From Planctomycetota bacterium (GTDB lineage Bacteria; Planctomycetota; Planctomycetia; Pirellulales; Pirellulaceae), in assembly GCA_026692845.1 (NCBI GenBank), contig JAPLNM010000035.1, positions 35,934 through 99,933 of the forward strand: DNA of 64,000 bases. Direction: 5' to 3'. The position numbers and the translations under genes are program-made. The notes under the pieces were generated by a model, which did not search any database, was not told the DNA's origin, and saw only the letters and a list, made by a program, of their open reading frames with translations. Below are positions 52,403 through 61,468 of the stretch, in pieces (the first letter of the stretch is position 1; the number at the start of each line of letters is the position of its first letter).

Positions 52403-54541
52403 ATGTATCCCCCGTTTATGATCCCTCCGTCTATTTTTCGCTTGGTGATCCTTGCGAAACTCCAAACGCTGGCCGGTTCGACGATCTGCTCGATCCTAAT
52501 GATCCTCTCCTGCCAGACCCTGGCACAAGGAACGCTCGATCCGGCCCCCTCGACACCCGCTCCCGAAATATGGGTCGGTTGGCTCGAAACGAAATCGCAA
52601 AACCTGCGATTGATCGTATCTCTCTCCTCGACCGACCAAGGCTCCCCCTCAGGTACCATCGCCAGCCCAGATCAGTCCGAAACCCCAGTACCGATCTCAA
52701 ACGCTTCGATCGATGCCCAACGGCAACTGAGCTTCCAAGTCGCCCCAGAGGGGATCGGCTCGGCTGCCTATGCCTTCGAAGGCGCTTTCGAGGGTGACAC
52801 GCTTTCGGGTATCCTCGAGCAATCCGGTTCTAAGCTCCCAATTCAATTTTCAAAAACCAATACGCTCCGAGTCGAAGACAGCGAGCGACTCGGGGCCGAC
52901 TCGGTTTGGTCTGGAGCTCTGGAGGCAGGGTCTCGAAAAGTACCCCTGCGATTCCGCTTCTACAACGCGGCTCCTTACGCCTCAGCATCCAAACCACGCC
53001 TCCTTTTTGACTCCATCCTCGAAAAAGCAAACGGCTTTCCCACGACGGTCTCGATCAACGAAAAAGGTCTCTATGAGTTTGCCATACCCGCGATCCCAGG
53101 CAATGCGAAATACATCGCCGAACTTTCAGACGATCAGAAAACGCTCAAGGGCAAGTTCCAACAAGGATTCCTGCCGATCCAACTCAACATGCAACGGATC
53201 GATGCAACAGATACCAACCTGTCTTCCTCAGACGCAAAGCAAAAAAGCCCAACCCAAGACAATTTGGTGGCGTTCCTTTTGTCGCTTTCGAGCTCCGATA
53301 AATCCCTGCCCTCCACAGAGCCCAAGCCAATAGAGCCTAGGCCATCGGAGCCCAAGCCATCAGTCAACGAGTCGGAGAAAACCAAGACTCCTTTGGCCAT
53401 GGATAAAAAACCACTCGCTCATGGCGACCACTCACCCGACAACTCACCCAACGGCGTGCAGGAAGAATCCTTCGTAGTCGAACGCGTCGATAGCCGAAAA
53501 CCACTCCTGAACGAACTCGGAAAACGAGCCGACAACCGCTTCGATCTCGCAGGCACCATCACCTTCCCCAAAGCCTACGATCCCTCGGCACTCTACCCAG
53601 CCGTCATCCTGATCACCGGCAGCGGCCAGCAAGATCGCGATGAAACCATCGGAAAACACAAGCCCTTCAAAGAGATCGCAAACCACTTGGCCTCCCAAGG
53701 CATGGTGGTGCTCCGCTACGACGATCGAGGGGTCGGACAGAGCACCGGCGATTTTGCCCAAGCTACCAGCCTGGACTTTGCCGAAGACGCACTGGCCGTC
53801 TGGCAATTCGCAAGACAGATCGAAGGCGTCGACCGCACCCGCGTCGGACTGCTCGGACACAGCGAAGGTGGAATCATCGGCCCGACGCTCGCGGCTTGGC
53901 AACGCGAAGTCGCCTTCTTGATCCTCATCGCGCCTCCGATCCTCCCAGGATCCGAAATTCTCAGCAGCCAAATCGATCGCATCGCGGAACTCCAAGGTGT
54001 CAGCCAGGACGATCGGACCGTTGCCAACTCGCTCCAACGAGAACTTCAACAAATCGCCTTGAGGTACCCAGCCAATGACGATTCTGCATTGAGCGACGTT
54101 CGAAAAGCCATCGTCGAACGATGGGAATCCTTAGGCCAACTCTCGCAGGCCGTTTCGGGGACCGATGAAACGACCCGAAAGAAACAACTCATCGAAGCGA
54201 TCTCTACCCAGTTCAAAGGCCTTCAATCGCCCTGGATGCGCCACTTCTTGGCCTACGACCCGGCTGCAAACTGGGTCCTTTTCGATTGCCCCGTCTTGGC
54301 CATCTGGGCCGAAAAAGACACCCAAGTCCTCTTCGAAGCCAATCGGACCAAACTCCAAGACATCATCACCCACAACACGAACCTACAAGCCGATTTGGTC
54401 GTCCTGCCAGGCCTGAACCATCTGCTCCAAAAAGCAGATACCGGTTTGCCCGACGAGTACGACCGAATCGATCGGACCATCGAACCGCTGGCATTGGAAG
54501 TATTCAGCAACTGGCTCAAGCAACGCGAAATCCTTCCCTAG
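52403..54541 (+). CDS. Exported alpha/beta hydrolase (serine hydrolase)
   Basis: 712 residues from ATG 52403; the frame is open upstream to 52196 but overlaps the EF-hand gene, and no good Shine-Dalgarno site is seen. A signal-like helix (LAGSTICSILMILSCQTLAQ) is followed by a non-catalytic N-terminal part of about 370 residues, a Pro/Ser/Glu linker with EPKP repeats, and the hydrolase domain: VVLRYDDRGVGQSTG, nucleophile elbow GLLGHSEGGIIGP, acid Asp in AIWAEKDTQV and His in PGLNHLLQ. Family members are often annotated as dienelactone hydrolase-like or peptidase S9-like esterases. The substrate is unknown. Confidence 0.82.
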   Translation: MYPPFMIPPSIFRLVILAKLQTLAGSTICSILMILSCQTLAQGTLDPAPSTPAPEIWVGWLETKSQNLRLIVSLSSTDQGSPSGTIASPDQSETPVPISNASIDAQRQLSFQVAPEGIGSAAYAFEGAFEGDTLSGILEQSGSKLPIQFSKTNTLRVEDSERLGADSVWSGALEAGSRKVPLRFRFYNAAPYASASKPRLLFDSILEKANGFPTTVSINEKGLYEFAIPAIPGNAKYIAELSDDQKTLKGKFQQGFLPIQLNMQRIDATDTNLSSSDAKQKSPTQDNLVAFLLSLSSSDKSLPSTEPKPIEPRPSEPKPSVNESEKTKTPLAMDKKPLAHGDHSPDNSPNGVQEESFVVERVDSRKPLLNELGKRADNRFDLAGTITFPKAYDPSALYPAVILITGSGQQDRDETIGKHKPFKEIANHLASQGMVVLRYDDRGVGQSTGDFAQATSLDFAEDALAVWQFARQIEGVDRTRVGLLGHSEGGIIGPTLAAWQREVAFLILIAPPILPGSEILSSQIDRIAELQGVSQDDRTVANSLQRELQQIALRYPANDDSALSDVRKAIVERWESLGQLSQAVSGTDETTRKKQLIEAISTQFKGLQSPWMRHFLAYDPAANWVLFDCPVLAIWAEKDTQVLFEANRTKLQDIITHNTNLQADLVVLPGLNHLLQKADTGLPDEYDRIDRTIEPLALEVFSNWLKQREILP

Positions 54542-54605
54542 AAACCGCAAGGCTTCGAGTCCTTGTACTACCCCAGGCATCGCCCACGATAAAAACAAGC
54601 TCACG

Positions 54606-54905
54606 ATGAAAACAAGATGGATGGAACACGAGTCGGCCAGCAACAACGATATTCGTGACGAAATCTTCCGGCTCTTAATGGGCATGAAGCCAGGTGAGAG
54701 CATCTGTCCTTCGGACGCCGCAAGAGGGTTCGGCTCCAAATGGCGTCAACTCATGTCGCACGTCCGAGAAGTCATGACCGATATGGCACGCGATGGTGCG
54801 ATCGAAGTCACGCTTCGTGGCGAAGTGATCGATGTCGATGAAGTAGACCTCGAATCGATCAAAGGTCCACTGCGAATCAGCCTTGCCCCAAAGCCCAGCC
54901 TGTAA
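54606..54905 (+). CDS. DUF3253 small protein
   Basis: 99 residues. The core MKPGESICPSDAARGFGSKW, then RQLMSHVREVMTDMARDGAIEVTLRGEVID and IKGPLRISL, matches DUF3253, a short predicted winged-helix-like family of unknown function. The start ATG at 54606 follows the hydrolase stop by 64 nt. The protein is soluble. Confidence 0.83.
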   Translation: MKTRWMEHESASNNDIRDEIFRLLMGMKPGESICPSDAARGFGSKWRQLMSHVREVMTDMARDGAIEVTLRGEVIDVDEVDLESIKGPLRISLAPKPSL

Positions 54906-54911
54906 TCTCAA

Positions 54912-54962
54912 ACGCCAAGATTACCGACGGGCCTTGCAGACCCGTCCTAAAGTCCTTGGCGT
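54912..54962. terminator. Nested hairpin between convergent genes
   Basis: ACGCCAAG (54912-54919) pairs with CTTGGCGT (54955-54962), and inside it GACGGG (54926-54931) pairs with CCCGTC (54941-54946). It fills the gap between the stops of the DUF3253 gene and ilvC. No T-tract is present, so a terminator function on both strands is inferred from position and structure. Confidence 0.45.
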
Positions 54963-54968
54963 CCTAGA

Positions 54969-55976
54969 CTACTCGACGACCTTCGCATCGATCCACTTCA
55001 TGAGCCCGCGAAGTCGCTGGCCAACTTGCTCGATCTGATGCTTGCGTTCCAAGCGACGCGAAGCTTTGAAGGCCGGAGCACCGGCCTTGTTCTCCAAAAT
55101 CCATTCTTTAGCAAACTGACCGGTTTGGATTTCACGAAGGATCTTTTTCATTTCCTTCTTGGTTTCCGGAGTGATGATCCGAGGCCCGCGAGTGTAGTCA
55201 CCAAACTCGGCGGTGTTGGAAATGCTATAGCGCATGTAATTCAATCCGCCTTGGTACAGCAAATCGACAATGAGCTTGAGTTCGTGCATGCATTCAAAAT
55301 ACGCCATCTCGGGTTGGTAACCGGCTTCGACCAAGGTTTCGAACCCAGCTTTGACCAATTCGCTCACCCCTCCGCACAAGACGACTTGTTCACCGAACAG
55401 ATCCGTTTCGGTTTCTTCGGCGATGGTCGTTTCGATCACACCCCCTCGGGTCCCACCGATCCCCTTGGCATAGGCCAAGCCGATCTTTTTGGTCGTTTCG
55501 CTCGCTCCGGTGCCCAGAGCGATTAAGCATGGGACGCCACCCCCCTTGGTGTACTCGCTGCGAACCAAGTGGCCGGGGCCTTTGGGGGCCACTAGCAGAG
55601 CATCGACACCCTTCGGCGGATCGATCTGGCCAAAGTGCAAGTTGAATCCATGCGAGCACATGAGCACATTGCCCGGAGTGAGGTTCGGCTTGATGTGCGT
55701 GCGGTACAAATCGCCTTGGACTTCGTCTGGCAACAACACATTAATGATATCGGCCTTGCGACTCGCTTCGTCGATCTCCAGAGGTTGGAAACCATGGCTC
55801 ACGGCCAGGTCGTAGTTCTTGCTGCCCGGGCGTTGGCCGATGATGACCTTGCAACCGCTATCGCGCAAGTTCTGAGCTTGCGCGTGGCCTTGGGATCCAT
55901 AGCCCAGAATCGCAATGGTCTTGTCTTTGAGAACCGAGAGATCCGCGTCTTGTTCGTAGTAAATTTTTGCAGTCAT
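54969..55976 (-). CDS. ilvC: Ketol-acid reductoisomerase
   Basis: 335 residues, class I length. The enzyme converts acetolactate to dihydroxy-isovalerate in valine, leucine and isoleucine synthesis. Motifs are the NADPH-binding [45 protein letters not shown], the metal-binding region [17 protein letters not shown], and [18 protein letters not shown]. It is the downstream gene of ilvN-ilvC, 26 nt apart. Confidence 0.97.
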   Translation of the reverse strand: MTAKIYYEQDADLSVLKDKTIAILGYGSQGHAQAQNLRDSGCKVIIGQRPGSKNYDLAVSHGFQPLEIDEASRKADIINVLLPDEVQGDLYRTHIKPNLTPGNVLMCSHGFNLHFGQIDPPKGVDALLVAPKGPGHLVRSEYTKGGGVPCLIALGTGASETTKKIGLAYAKGIGGTRGGVIETTIAEETETDLFGEQVVLCGGVSELVKAGFETLVEAGYQPEMAYFECMHELKLIVDLLYQGGLNYMRYSISNTAEFGDYTRGPRIITPETKKEMKKILREIQTGQFAKEWILENKAGAPAFKASRRLERKHQIEQVGQRLRGLMKWIDAKVVE

Positions 55977-56002
55977 GCTTGGTCAACCAGATAGTATAAG
56001 AG

Positions 56003-56557
56003 TTAAGAGGGAGAGGATGGGTTGTCAAAATTCGCAGCAGATCCATCGCTGAAAACGTTGGGATTGCTGCCTCGGACCATCGCGATTCGACCCGTGCGTA
56101 CCAATTCATTGATACCGTAGGGCCTCATGCGTTCAATGAAGGCTTGGACTTTGTTCTCCCGACCGGAGATTTCGATCATGATTTCTTCGGGGCCCACATC
56201 GACGATCCGCGCTCGGAAGATTTCGGCAAGCTCCCGAATTTCACTTCGTTTCGCTCCGTCAGGTGCCGAGACCTTGATGAGCATCAAATCGCGCTCGACG
56301 TAGTCGTTCGAACTGATGTCCTGGACCGAAACGACCGTGATGATCTTTTCAAGCTGCTTGCGGACTTGTGCCAAGACGCGATCGTCGCCGCGCACGACAA
56401 ACGTCATACGCGAAAGACCGGGAATCTCGGTTTCGCCTACCGCAAGCGAATCAATATTGTATCCTCTAGAAGCAAGCATTCCGGAAATGTGCGCAAGAAC
56501 ACCTGGCACATTTTGAACGGTAGCCGATAGCACGTGTCGCATCGGACCAAGACTCAT
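56003..56557 (-). CDS. ilvN: Acetolactate synthase small (regulatory) subunit
   Basis: 184 residues. The N-terminal ACT domain (HVLSATVQNVPGVLAHISGM, then SRGYNIDSLAVGETEIPGLSRMT) binds valine for feedback control, and the C-terminal half (IVDVGPEEIMIEISGRENKV) is the usual small-subunit domain. The catalytic subunit ilvB is not in the window. The ATG at 56557 lacks a clear Shine-Dalgarno site. It is divergent from the methyltransferase gene. Confidence 0.96.
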   Translation of the reverse strand: MSLGPMRHVLSATVQNVPGVLAHISGMLASRGYNIDSLAVGETEIPGLSRMTFVVRGDDRVLAQVRKQLEKIITVVSVQDISSNDYVERDLMLIKVSAPDGAKRSEIRELAEIFRARIVDVGPEEIMIEISGRENKVQAFIERMRPYGINELVRTGRIAMVRGSNPNVFSDGSAANFDNPSSPS

Positions 56558-56687
56558 CGATTGGGTTATGAAGATTGTCCACCAGGTCGCGGGATAGCCC
56601 GCGTCAGGACGTTTGCTGGACCGGAATCATAGGTCCAATTCGATATTTCCTCAAGGGTTACCCCAAGGGTTAGCGGTAGGCAAACAG

Positions 56688-57599
56688 ATGAAGTCTGAGC
56701 GACAAGGCTACGAACTGATCGACTTTGGCGATGGCCGTAAGCTCGAACGATTCGGCGCAATTACCGTCGATCGTCCTGCACGGGGTGCCTGGACCCCCAA
56801 GGCGATTCCAGAAGCATGGGAATCAGCAGAACTGATTTATCGAGGGGAACGGATGAATGCCAGCGACGGTAGCTGGCAGGTCAGTTCGGAATCGGGCCGG
56901 AATCTTGCCGAGCTGATGGCCGGATGGGAGTGCAAAGCGCGCGAGTTAACCTTGCAGATTATCCCTCAGAAGACCGGCCAACTCGGCGTGTTCCCCGAGC
57001 ATTGGAGCCTTTGGGATTGGTATGCTCAAAGCATTCAGGATGGGATAACCCGAGGCCCGGTTCGCGTTTTGCACTTGTTCGCCTACACCGGCTCGAGCAG
57101 TCTGTGGATGGCTTCGCATGGGGCGACCGTCACACACCTTGACGCGATGAAGCACGCGGTGGATTGGGCAAGAGTCAACGCAAAACTTTCCGGGCTTGAA
57201 GACAAACCAATCCGCTGGATCGTCGAGGATGCCCGCAGATATGTCGCCCGAGAACTCAAGCGAAACAGTCGCTATGAACTCGTCGTACTCGATCCGCCTA
57301 GCTATGGACATGGACGCAACGGGGAAGCTTGGGAGATCCACCGCGACCTTGTTCCACTGATGAAGGATTGTTGGCAACTGCTCTCAGAGAATCCAATCGG
57401 CGTGGTCTTGACGAGTCACAGCCTGAACATCTCGTCCAAGGAATTGCGGATGGAATTGGAGTTGGCCACGGGGGCAAGCACAGGGATTGAAACGGTCGTT
57501 TTTCCGTCTTTTTTAGAGGATTGTTCGGGCCGCCGGTTAGAATGTGGAGAGGGAATTCGGTTTCATCCCATCCAGGAGTCGAAAGTCGATGACAACTAA
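56688..57599 (+). CDS. Class I SAM-dependent methyltransferase (RlmI/RlmK-like)
   Basis: 303 residues from ATG 56688 (TAGG 8 nt upstream). The Rossmann-fold motif I is VRVLHLFAYTGSSSLWMASHGATVTHLDA, and the catalytic-site motif IV is ELVVLDPPSYGHG, as in the rRNA cytosine-C5 methyltransferases RlmI and RlmK, but the N-terminal PUA domain of RlmI is missing. The substrate is therefore not certain. Its 3' end overlaps the next gene by 11 nt. Confidence 0.85.
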   Translation: MKSERQGYELIDFGDGRKLERFGAITVDRPARGAWTPKAIPEAWESAELIYRGERMNASDGSWQVSSESGRNLAELMAGWECKARELTLQIIPQKTGQLGVFPEHWSLWDWYAQSIQDGITRGPVRVLHLFAYTGSSSLWMASHGATVTHLDAMKHAVDWARVNAKLSGLEDKPIRWIVEDARRYVARELKRNSRYELVVLDPPSYGHGRNGEAWEIHRDLVPLMKDCWQLLSENPIGVVLTSHSLNISSKELRMELELATGASTGIETVVFPSFLEDCSGRRLECGEGIRFHPIQESKVDDN

Positions 57600-58035
57600 A
57601 TGCGAGCCGGGTCTTTCATCGCAAGCTGTTGTGATCTACGACGGACAATGCCGTTTCTGTATCGGCCAGATCGCAAACCTTCGTCGCTTGGATTTGTTTC
57701 ACCAACTACGATTTGTATCGTTGCATGACCCCTCGGTCGCCCAAGAGTATCCAGACTTGAGCCATGCGCAACTCATGGAGCAGATGTGGCTCGTGGCCCC
57801 GTCGGAAAAACGGTTCGCTGGAGCCTATGCATTGAGATACCTTACCCGTTCTCTACCTTTGCTCTGGCCGTTGGCACCAGCGATGCACATCCCGGGCCTG
57901 ATGCCTCTGTGGAATTGGATGTACCGCTCGATCGCCCAGCGACGCTACAAGATCGCCGGGCGAGACTGCCCCGATGGATCCTGCTCACTGCACGCCCCAG
58001 GCCCAAAAAATAGCGATCCGGTCCCGAAAAACTAG
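57589..58035 (+). CDS. DCC-family thiol-disulfide oxidoreductase-like protein
   Basis: 148 residues from ATG 57589 (AGGAG 10 nt upstream). The family motif VVIYDGQCRFCIGQI contains the CxxC that gives the DUF393/DCC family its predicted thioredoxin-like redox role. LLWPLAPAMHIPGLMPLWNWMY and the C-terminal DCPDGSC, which adds two more Cys, are also typical. Start overlaps the methyltransferase stop, so the two are co-translated. Confidence 0.88.
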   Translation: MTTKCEPGLSSQAVVIYDGQCRFCIGQIANLRRLDLFHQLRFVSLHDPSVAQEYPDLSHAQLMEQMWLVAPSEKRFAGAYALRYLTRSLPLLWPLAPAMHIPGLMPLWNWMYRSIAQRRYKIAGRDCPDGSCSLHAPGPKNSDPVPKN

Positions 58036-58176
58036 CGAACAAGTCCGCACCACAGAAAAGCCAGCAATTCAAAATCGAGCGACGAATTCGTCTTGGTGCG
58101 GCTTGCGGGCCTTGCTATGTTAGGAGAGCGTTTTCGAGAAGGGAAGTCGCGGAGGGATACGAAAGGAATCGGATCT

Positions 58177-58689
58177 ATGGCTAATTCGGCACATACCAAA
58201 CAGTCGGTACATATTCGATGGTTGATCCGTCGAGATCTACAGGCGGTTCTAGAGATCGAAGCGGCAAGCTTTGAATATCCATGGACCGAAGAAGAGTTCA
58301 TCAACTGTTTGCGGCAACGCGACTGCATCGGCATGGTTGCCGAATATGCCGAGCGCGTCGTAGGCTTCATGATCTACGATCTTCAACCGACGAGTATTCA
58401 CGTCCTTTCGTTTGCAGTACATCCGGATTTTCGCCGCAAGTCGGTCGGAAGTGCCCTGATGGATAAACTGTCTTCAAAACTGGCTTACCAACGCCGCAGC
58501 CGAATCCAATTGGAGGTGCGCGAGACGAACCTTTCGGCCCAACTATTTCTCAAGCAATTGGGGTTCCGTGCGACAGGCGTTTTGCGAAGCTTCTACGAGG
58601 ATTCAACCGAGGATGCTTTTTTGATGCAATTCCGCTCCGAAGCGTCCGAAAGCGGACGGATTCCGGCCGAGCAAATCCATCGCGACTGA
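58177..58689 (+). CDS. rimI: GNAT N-acetyltransferase, RimI-like
   Basis: 170 residues from ATG 58177; the open frame starts at 58093 but the first 28 residues do not fit the family. RimI acetylates the N-terminal alanine of ribosomal protein S18. The fold landmarks are IRRDLQAVLEIEAASFEYPW, the acetyl-CoA loop FAVHPDFRRKSVGSALM, and LEVRETNLSAQLFLKQLGF ending in FYEDSTEDAFLM. These match RimI well. The functional symbol is assigned by similarity of motifs only. Confidence 0.85.
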   Translation: MANSAHTKQSVHIRWLIRRDLQAVLEIEAASFEYPWTEEEFINCLRQRDCIGMVAEYAERVVGFMIYDLQPTSIHVLSFAVHPDFRRKSVGSALMDKLSSKLAYQRRSRIQLEVRETNLSAQLFLKQLGFRATGVLRSFYEDSTEDAFLMQFRSEASESGRIPAEQIHRD

Positions 58690-58746
58690 GCAAGCTGAAT
58701 TCGAACCGATCGTCGACAAAACCATTTCCCCTCGATACTCGCTGCC

Positions 58747-58810
58747 GATTGCTTACAGAATCGATTGCTTACAGAATCGATTGCTTACAGAATCGATTGC
58801 TTACAGAATA
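58747..58810. repeat. Four tandem copies of a 16-bp unit before the Nudix gene
   Basis: GATTGCTTACAGAATC is repeated at 58747-58762, 58763-58778, 58779-58794 and, with the last base changed, 58795-58810. The unit has inverted ends (GATT...AATC), so each junction reads AATCGATT. The array ends 10 nt before the Nudix ATG at 58821, in the expected leader or promoter region. It has no spacers, so it is not a CRISPR array. Confidence 0.9.
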
Positions 58811-58820
58811 CAGAGAGTCC

Positions 58821-59342
58821 ATGATCCAGCGAAAAGTCGTTTATCGCGCTCCTCGGTTCGACATAGAACAAGTAGTCGAAAAACTACAGGACGGACAGCA
58901 GATCCCGCGCACGATTGTCAGGCATCCCGGAGCAGCCGTGATCTTGCCAGTGCTCGATGATGGTCGTGTGTGCATGATCGAAACGTACCGAGTAGCGATC
59001 GATCGCTGGCACTTGGAACTCCCGGCAGGAACGATGGACAAAGGGATCGCGCCGATCGAATTGGCCGCGATAGAATTGCAAGAGGAAACTGGATATCTTG
59101 CAGATAACCTGGTTTTGCTTCATACCTTTGCAATGTCGCCGGGCATTCTGGATGAGAAAATGCACTTGTTCTTGGCGACGGGACTGAAGCAAGGCCCTTC
59201 GGCCAGAGAACTCGGCGAGCAAATGCACAACGAGCTTTTGACATGGTCACAAATCGACCGACTGCTTCGTGACGGTAAAATCGCGGACGCTAAAACACTA
59301 GTAGGTTTACTTTGGTTTCTAAGGTATCGCCAACATGCGTGA
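58821..59342 (+). CDS. Nudix hydrolase, ADP-ribose pyrophosphatase-like, with altered box
   Basis: 173 residues from ATG 58821; an open frame extends through the repeat array upstream but has no family features. The fold and the conserved LELPAGTMDKG suggest an ADP-sugar pyrophosphatase. The Nudix box should read Gx5Ex7REUxEExGU; here it reads GTMDKGIAPIELAAIELQEE followed by TGY. The catalytic EUxEE part is kept, but the first Glu and the Arg are both Ile. Activity may therefore be changed. It is 9 nt before the inositol monophosphatase gene. Confidence 0.85.
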   Translation: MIQRKVVYRAPRFDIEQVVEKLQDGQQIPRTIVRHPGAAVILPVLDDGRVCMIETYRVAIDRWHLELPAGTMDKGIAPIELAAIELQEETGYLADNLVLLHTFAMSPGILDEKMHLFLATGLKQGPSARELGEQMHNELLTWSQIDRLLRDGKIADAKTLVGLLWFLRYRQHA

Positions 59343-59351
59343 GAATCATTT

Positions 59352-60185
59352 ATGAGGGAATTGCTCCAATCGAACAAACTCAAATCCCGCGCCAGACTCA
59401 AAGCGACCGCAGCCCATGTGGCGATCGAAGCAGCCCATGCCGGCTCGATCGCGCTGCTTCATCACTTCCGAAAACCTCTGGAAGTCCATAGCAAAGGGGT
59501 AGCAAACTACGTCAGCGAAGCCGATCTAGCCTCCGAATCTGCCGTCGTGCAGATCATCCAAGACGCATTTCCTAGTCACGCTATTTTGTCCGAAGAATCG
59601 CACAGCGATCGGGCCGATGCAGACCACTCCTGGATCATCGATCCTCTCGATGGGACGAACAACTACATCCACGGCATGCCCCATTTCGCCGTCTCCATCG
59701 GTTACTACCAAAAAGGCCAAGGCATCTTGGGGATCGTGACCTCTCCGGCGACCGGCGATTGGTATGTCGCAGGACGCGGCGAGGGTGCTTGGCTCAACGG
59801 ACAGCAGATCCGCGTTAGCAAGGCAGAAGGTCTCGAACAAGCGATGATCGCTTGCGGTTTTTACTACGACCGCGATCAAATGATGCAATCGACCCTCGAT
59901 ACCATCGGCGATCTTTTCCGATGCCAAATCCACGGCATTCGACGATGCGGTGCAGCCGCTTTGGATTTAGCTTACGTCGCAGCCGGCTGGTTCGACGCCT
60001 TTTTCGAATTCCAACTGAGCCCTTGGGACATCGCTGCAGGAGCGGTTTTAATTCAGGAAGCAGGTGGCGATATCAGCGATTGCAAAGGAGAACCCGTCGC
60101 ACTGAACCGCCCAAGCAGCCTGTGTGCCTCGAACCGCAAACTCCATCCGGCCATGCTAGAAATCATTTCACGGCGAATAACTTAG
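59352..60185 (+). CDS. Inositol monophosphatase family protein
   Basis: 277 residues. The family hydrolyses sugar phosphates such as inositol 1-phosphate, histidinol phosphate or PAP, using two or three magnesium ions. Motifs are ILSEESHSDR, the metal site SWIIDPLDGTNNYIHGMPHF and the second one LSPWDIAAGAVLIQEAGGDI. The start ATG follows the Nudix stop by 9 nt, so both probably form an operon. Histidinol phosphatase activity cannot be excluded, although nothing in the context supports it beyond the tRNA-His gene located next to it. Confidence 0.92.
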   Translation: MRELLQSNKLKSRARLKATAAHVAIEAAHAGSIALLHHFRKPLEVHSKGVANYVSEADLASESAVVQIIQDAFPSHAILSEESHSDRADADHSWIIDPLDGTNNYIHGMPHFAVSIGYYQKGQGILGIVTSPATGDWYVAGRGEGAWLNGQQIRVSKAEGLEQAMIACGFYYDRDQMMQSTLDTIGDLFRCQIHGIRRCGAAALDLAYVAAGWFDAFFEFQLSPWDIAAGAVLIQEAGGDISDCKGEPVALNRPSSLCASNRKLHPAMLEIISRRIT

Positions 60186-60300
60186 TACGAGCCTGTCGAA
60201 GGACCAACTTACCACAAAATTGGATTCGACATCGAAGATTGCCATCGAAACGGAGTTCGAGGAGCCGTTGCCCAGAAATAATGAGTCAACAGAACATAAG

Positions 60301-60375
60301 GGAGATAGAGGGGACTTGAACCCCCGGCCTTCGGAGCCACAATCCGACGCTCTAACCAACTGAGCTACTACCTCC
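60301..60375 (-). tRNA. tRNA-His (GTG anticodon)
   Basis: The minus strand folds into a complete cloverleaf. The acceptor stem including the extra G-1 paired to C73 marks tRNA-His. The D arm reads AGCTCAGTTGGTTAGAGC, the anticodon stem-loop TCGGA-TTGTGGC-TCCGA carries GTG, and the T arm is GGGGG-TTCAAGT-CCCCT. The CCA end is not encoded. The 60168-60377 reading frame here is a translation of this tRNA, not a gene. Confidence 0.97.
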
Positions 60376-60632
60376 ATCGTGGTCTTCCAAGTGTAGTAAT
60401 CCGTCGTTTTTCAGTCAACGGCCCGATACGGATTGTGCCAACGATTGAAAAAAAAGCCTGCAACGTTAGGATTTAGACTCCATGCAGGTCCCCCCACCTC
60501 CCCAGAACGAACCCCAATTGGCTTTCACCAATCCACTCGACGGGCGTATCGATCTCGGTGCCGATCGGGGGGAATCCTAGCATCGAATTTCCTGGCCGAA
60601 CCTTTTATCCTAAGAAAACCTAGGTGTACCCT

Positions 60633-61427
60633 ATGAAGTATTCCCTCCCTGTCGCCCTTCTGGCGTGTTTGGCATCTGCTCCTTTCGCAAACGTCGCAAA
60701 CGCACAAGAGTGGGCCGATGTGACGATCAAGTTCGTTCTCGATGGTGCCTCCCCAGCCGGTGCAGCGGTCAATGCCAACGCCGATGCTTTCTGTGCCAAA
60801 CAGCAAATCCCCACCGAACGACTGGTCGTCGACGGCAGCTCGAAAGCAATTGCCAACATGGTCTTCATGATCGATGGCAAGCAAACCAAGCTCTCGGGCG
60901 ACCAGATCCATCCGTCGCTCAAGGATGCTCCAAGCACCAAACCGGTTCTAGACAACGTCAATTGCCGATTCATCCCGCACATCCTGCCCGTTCGTGTCGG
61001 GCAAACCATCGAAGTCAAAAACTCCGATAGCACTAGCCACAACGCCAAGTTCGTTTTCTTCAACAACGATGAGTGGAACCAAGTCATCCCGACCGGTGGT
61101 AGCAAGACTCTCCAAATCAAGAAAGCCGAAAGTGGCCCTTCCAAAGTCGAATGCAACATCCATCCTTGGATGGTCGCCTACCACATCGTGACCGATCACC
61201 CCTACGTCGGCATCAGCAACGAAAAAGGCGAAATCAAGATCGAGAAACTACCAGCCGGTGTCGAACTGACCTTCAAACTATGGCACGAAGCCCAAAACAA
61301 GTTTGACGAAGTGGCCGTCAACGGCAAAGCCGATAGCTGGAAAAAGGGGAATGTGAAGTTCACCCTCAAACCAGGTGCCAATGACCTCGGAACCGTCTCG
61401 ATCAAGCCAGACAAGTTCAAGCCCTAA
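60633..61427 (+). CDS. Exported cupredoxin-like protein
   Basis: 264 residues from ATG 60633 (TAGG 8 nt upstream; a GTG 9 nt earlier is less likely). A signal peptide ends ANVANAQEW. The central region (IPHILPVRVGQTIEVKNSDS, then THNAKFVFF-like HNAK) and the copper-type cluster PSKVECNIHPWMVAYHIV (Cys, His, Met spaced as in plastocyanin) suggest a cupredoxin fold. A carboxypeptidase regulatory-like beta domain follows (GEIKIEKLPAGVELTFKLW). Family members are annotated as methylamine utilisation-like or plastocyanin-like. It may carry electrons in the periplasm; copper binding is inferred. Confidence 0.78.
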   Translation: MKYSLPVALLACLASAPFANVANAQEWADVTIKFVLDGASPAGAAVNANADAFCAKQQIPTERLVVDGSSKAIANMVFMIDGKQTKLSGDQIHPSLKDAPSTKPVLDNVNCRFIPHILPVRVGQTIEVKNSDSTSHNAKFVFFNNDEWNQVIPTGGSKTLQIKKAESGPSKVECNIHPWMVAYHIVTDHPYVGISNEKGEIKIEKLPAGVELTFKLWHEAQNKFDEVAVNGKADSWKKGNVKFTLKPGANDLGTVSIKPDKFKP

Positions 61428-61468
61428 GCGACCTTCGATGCAACGCGTCCGATCGCTATCGATACTGG

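Noticed and set aside
58747..58810. Possible CRISPR array
   Set aside because: The 16-bp units are directly adjacent with no spacers and no cas genes are in the window.
60168..60377. 69-codon minus frame with AQLVRASDCGSEGRGFKS
   Set aside because: This is the well-known spurious translation of a tRNA gene, here tRNA-His.
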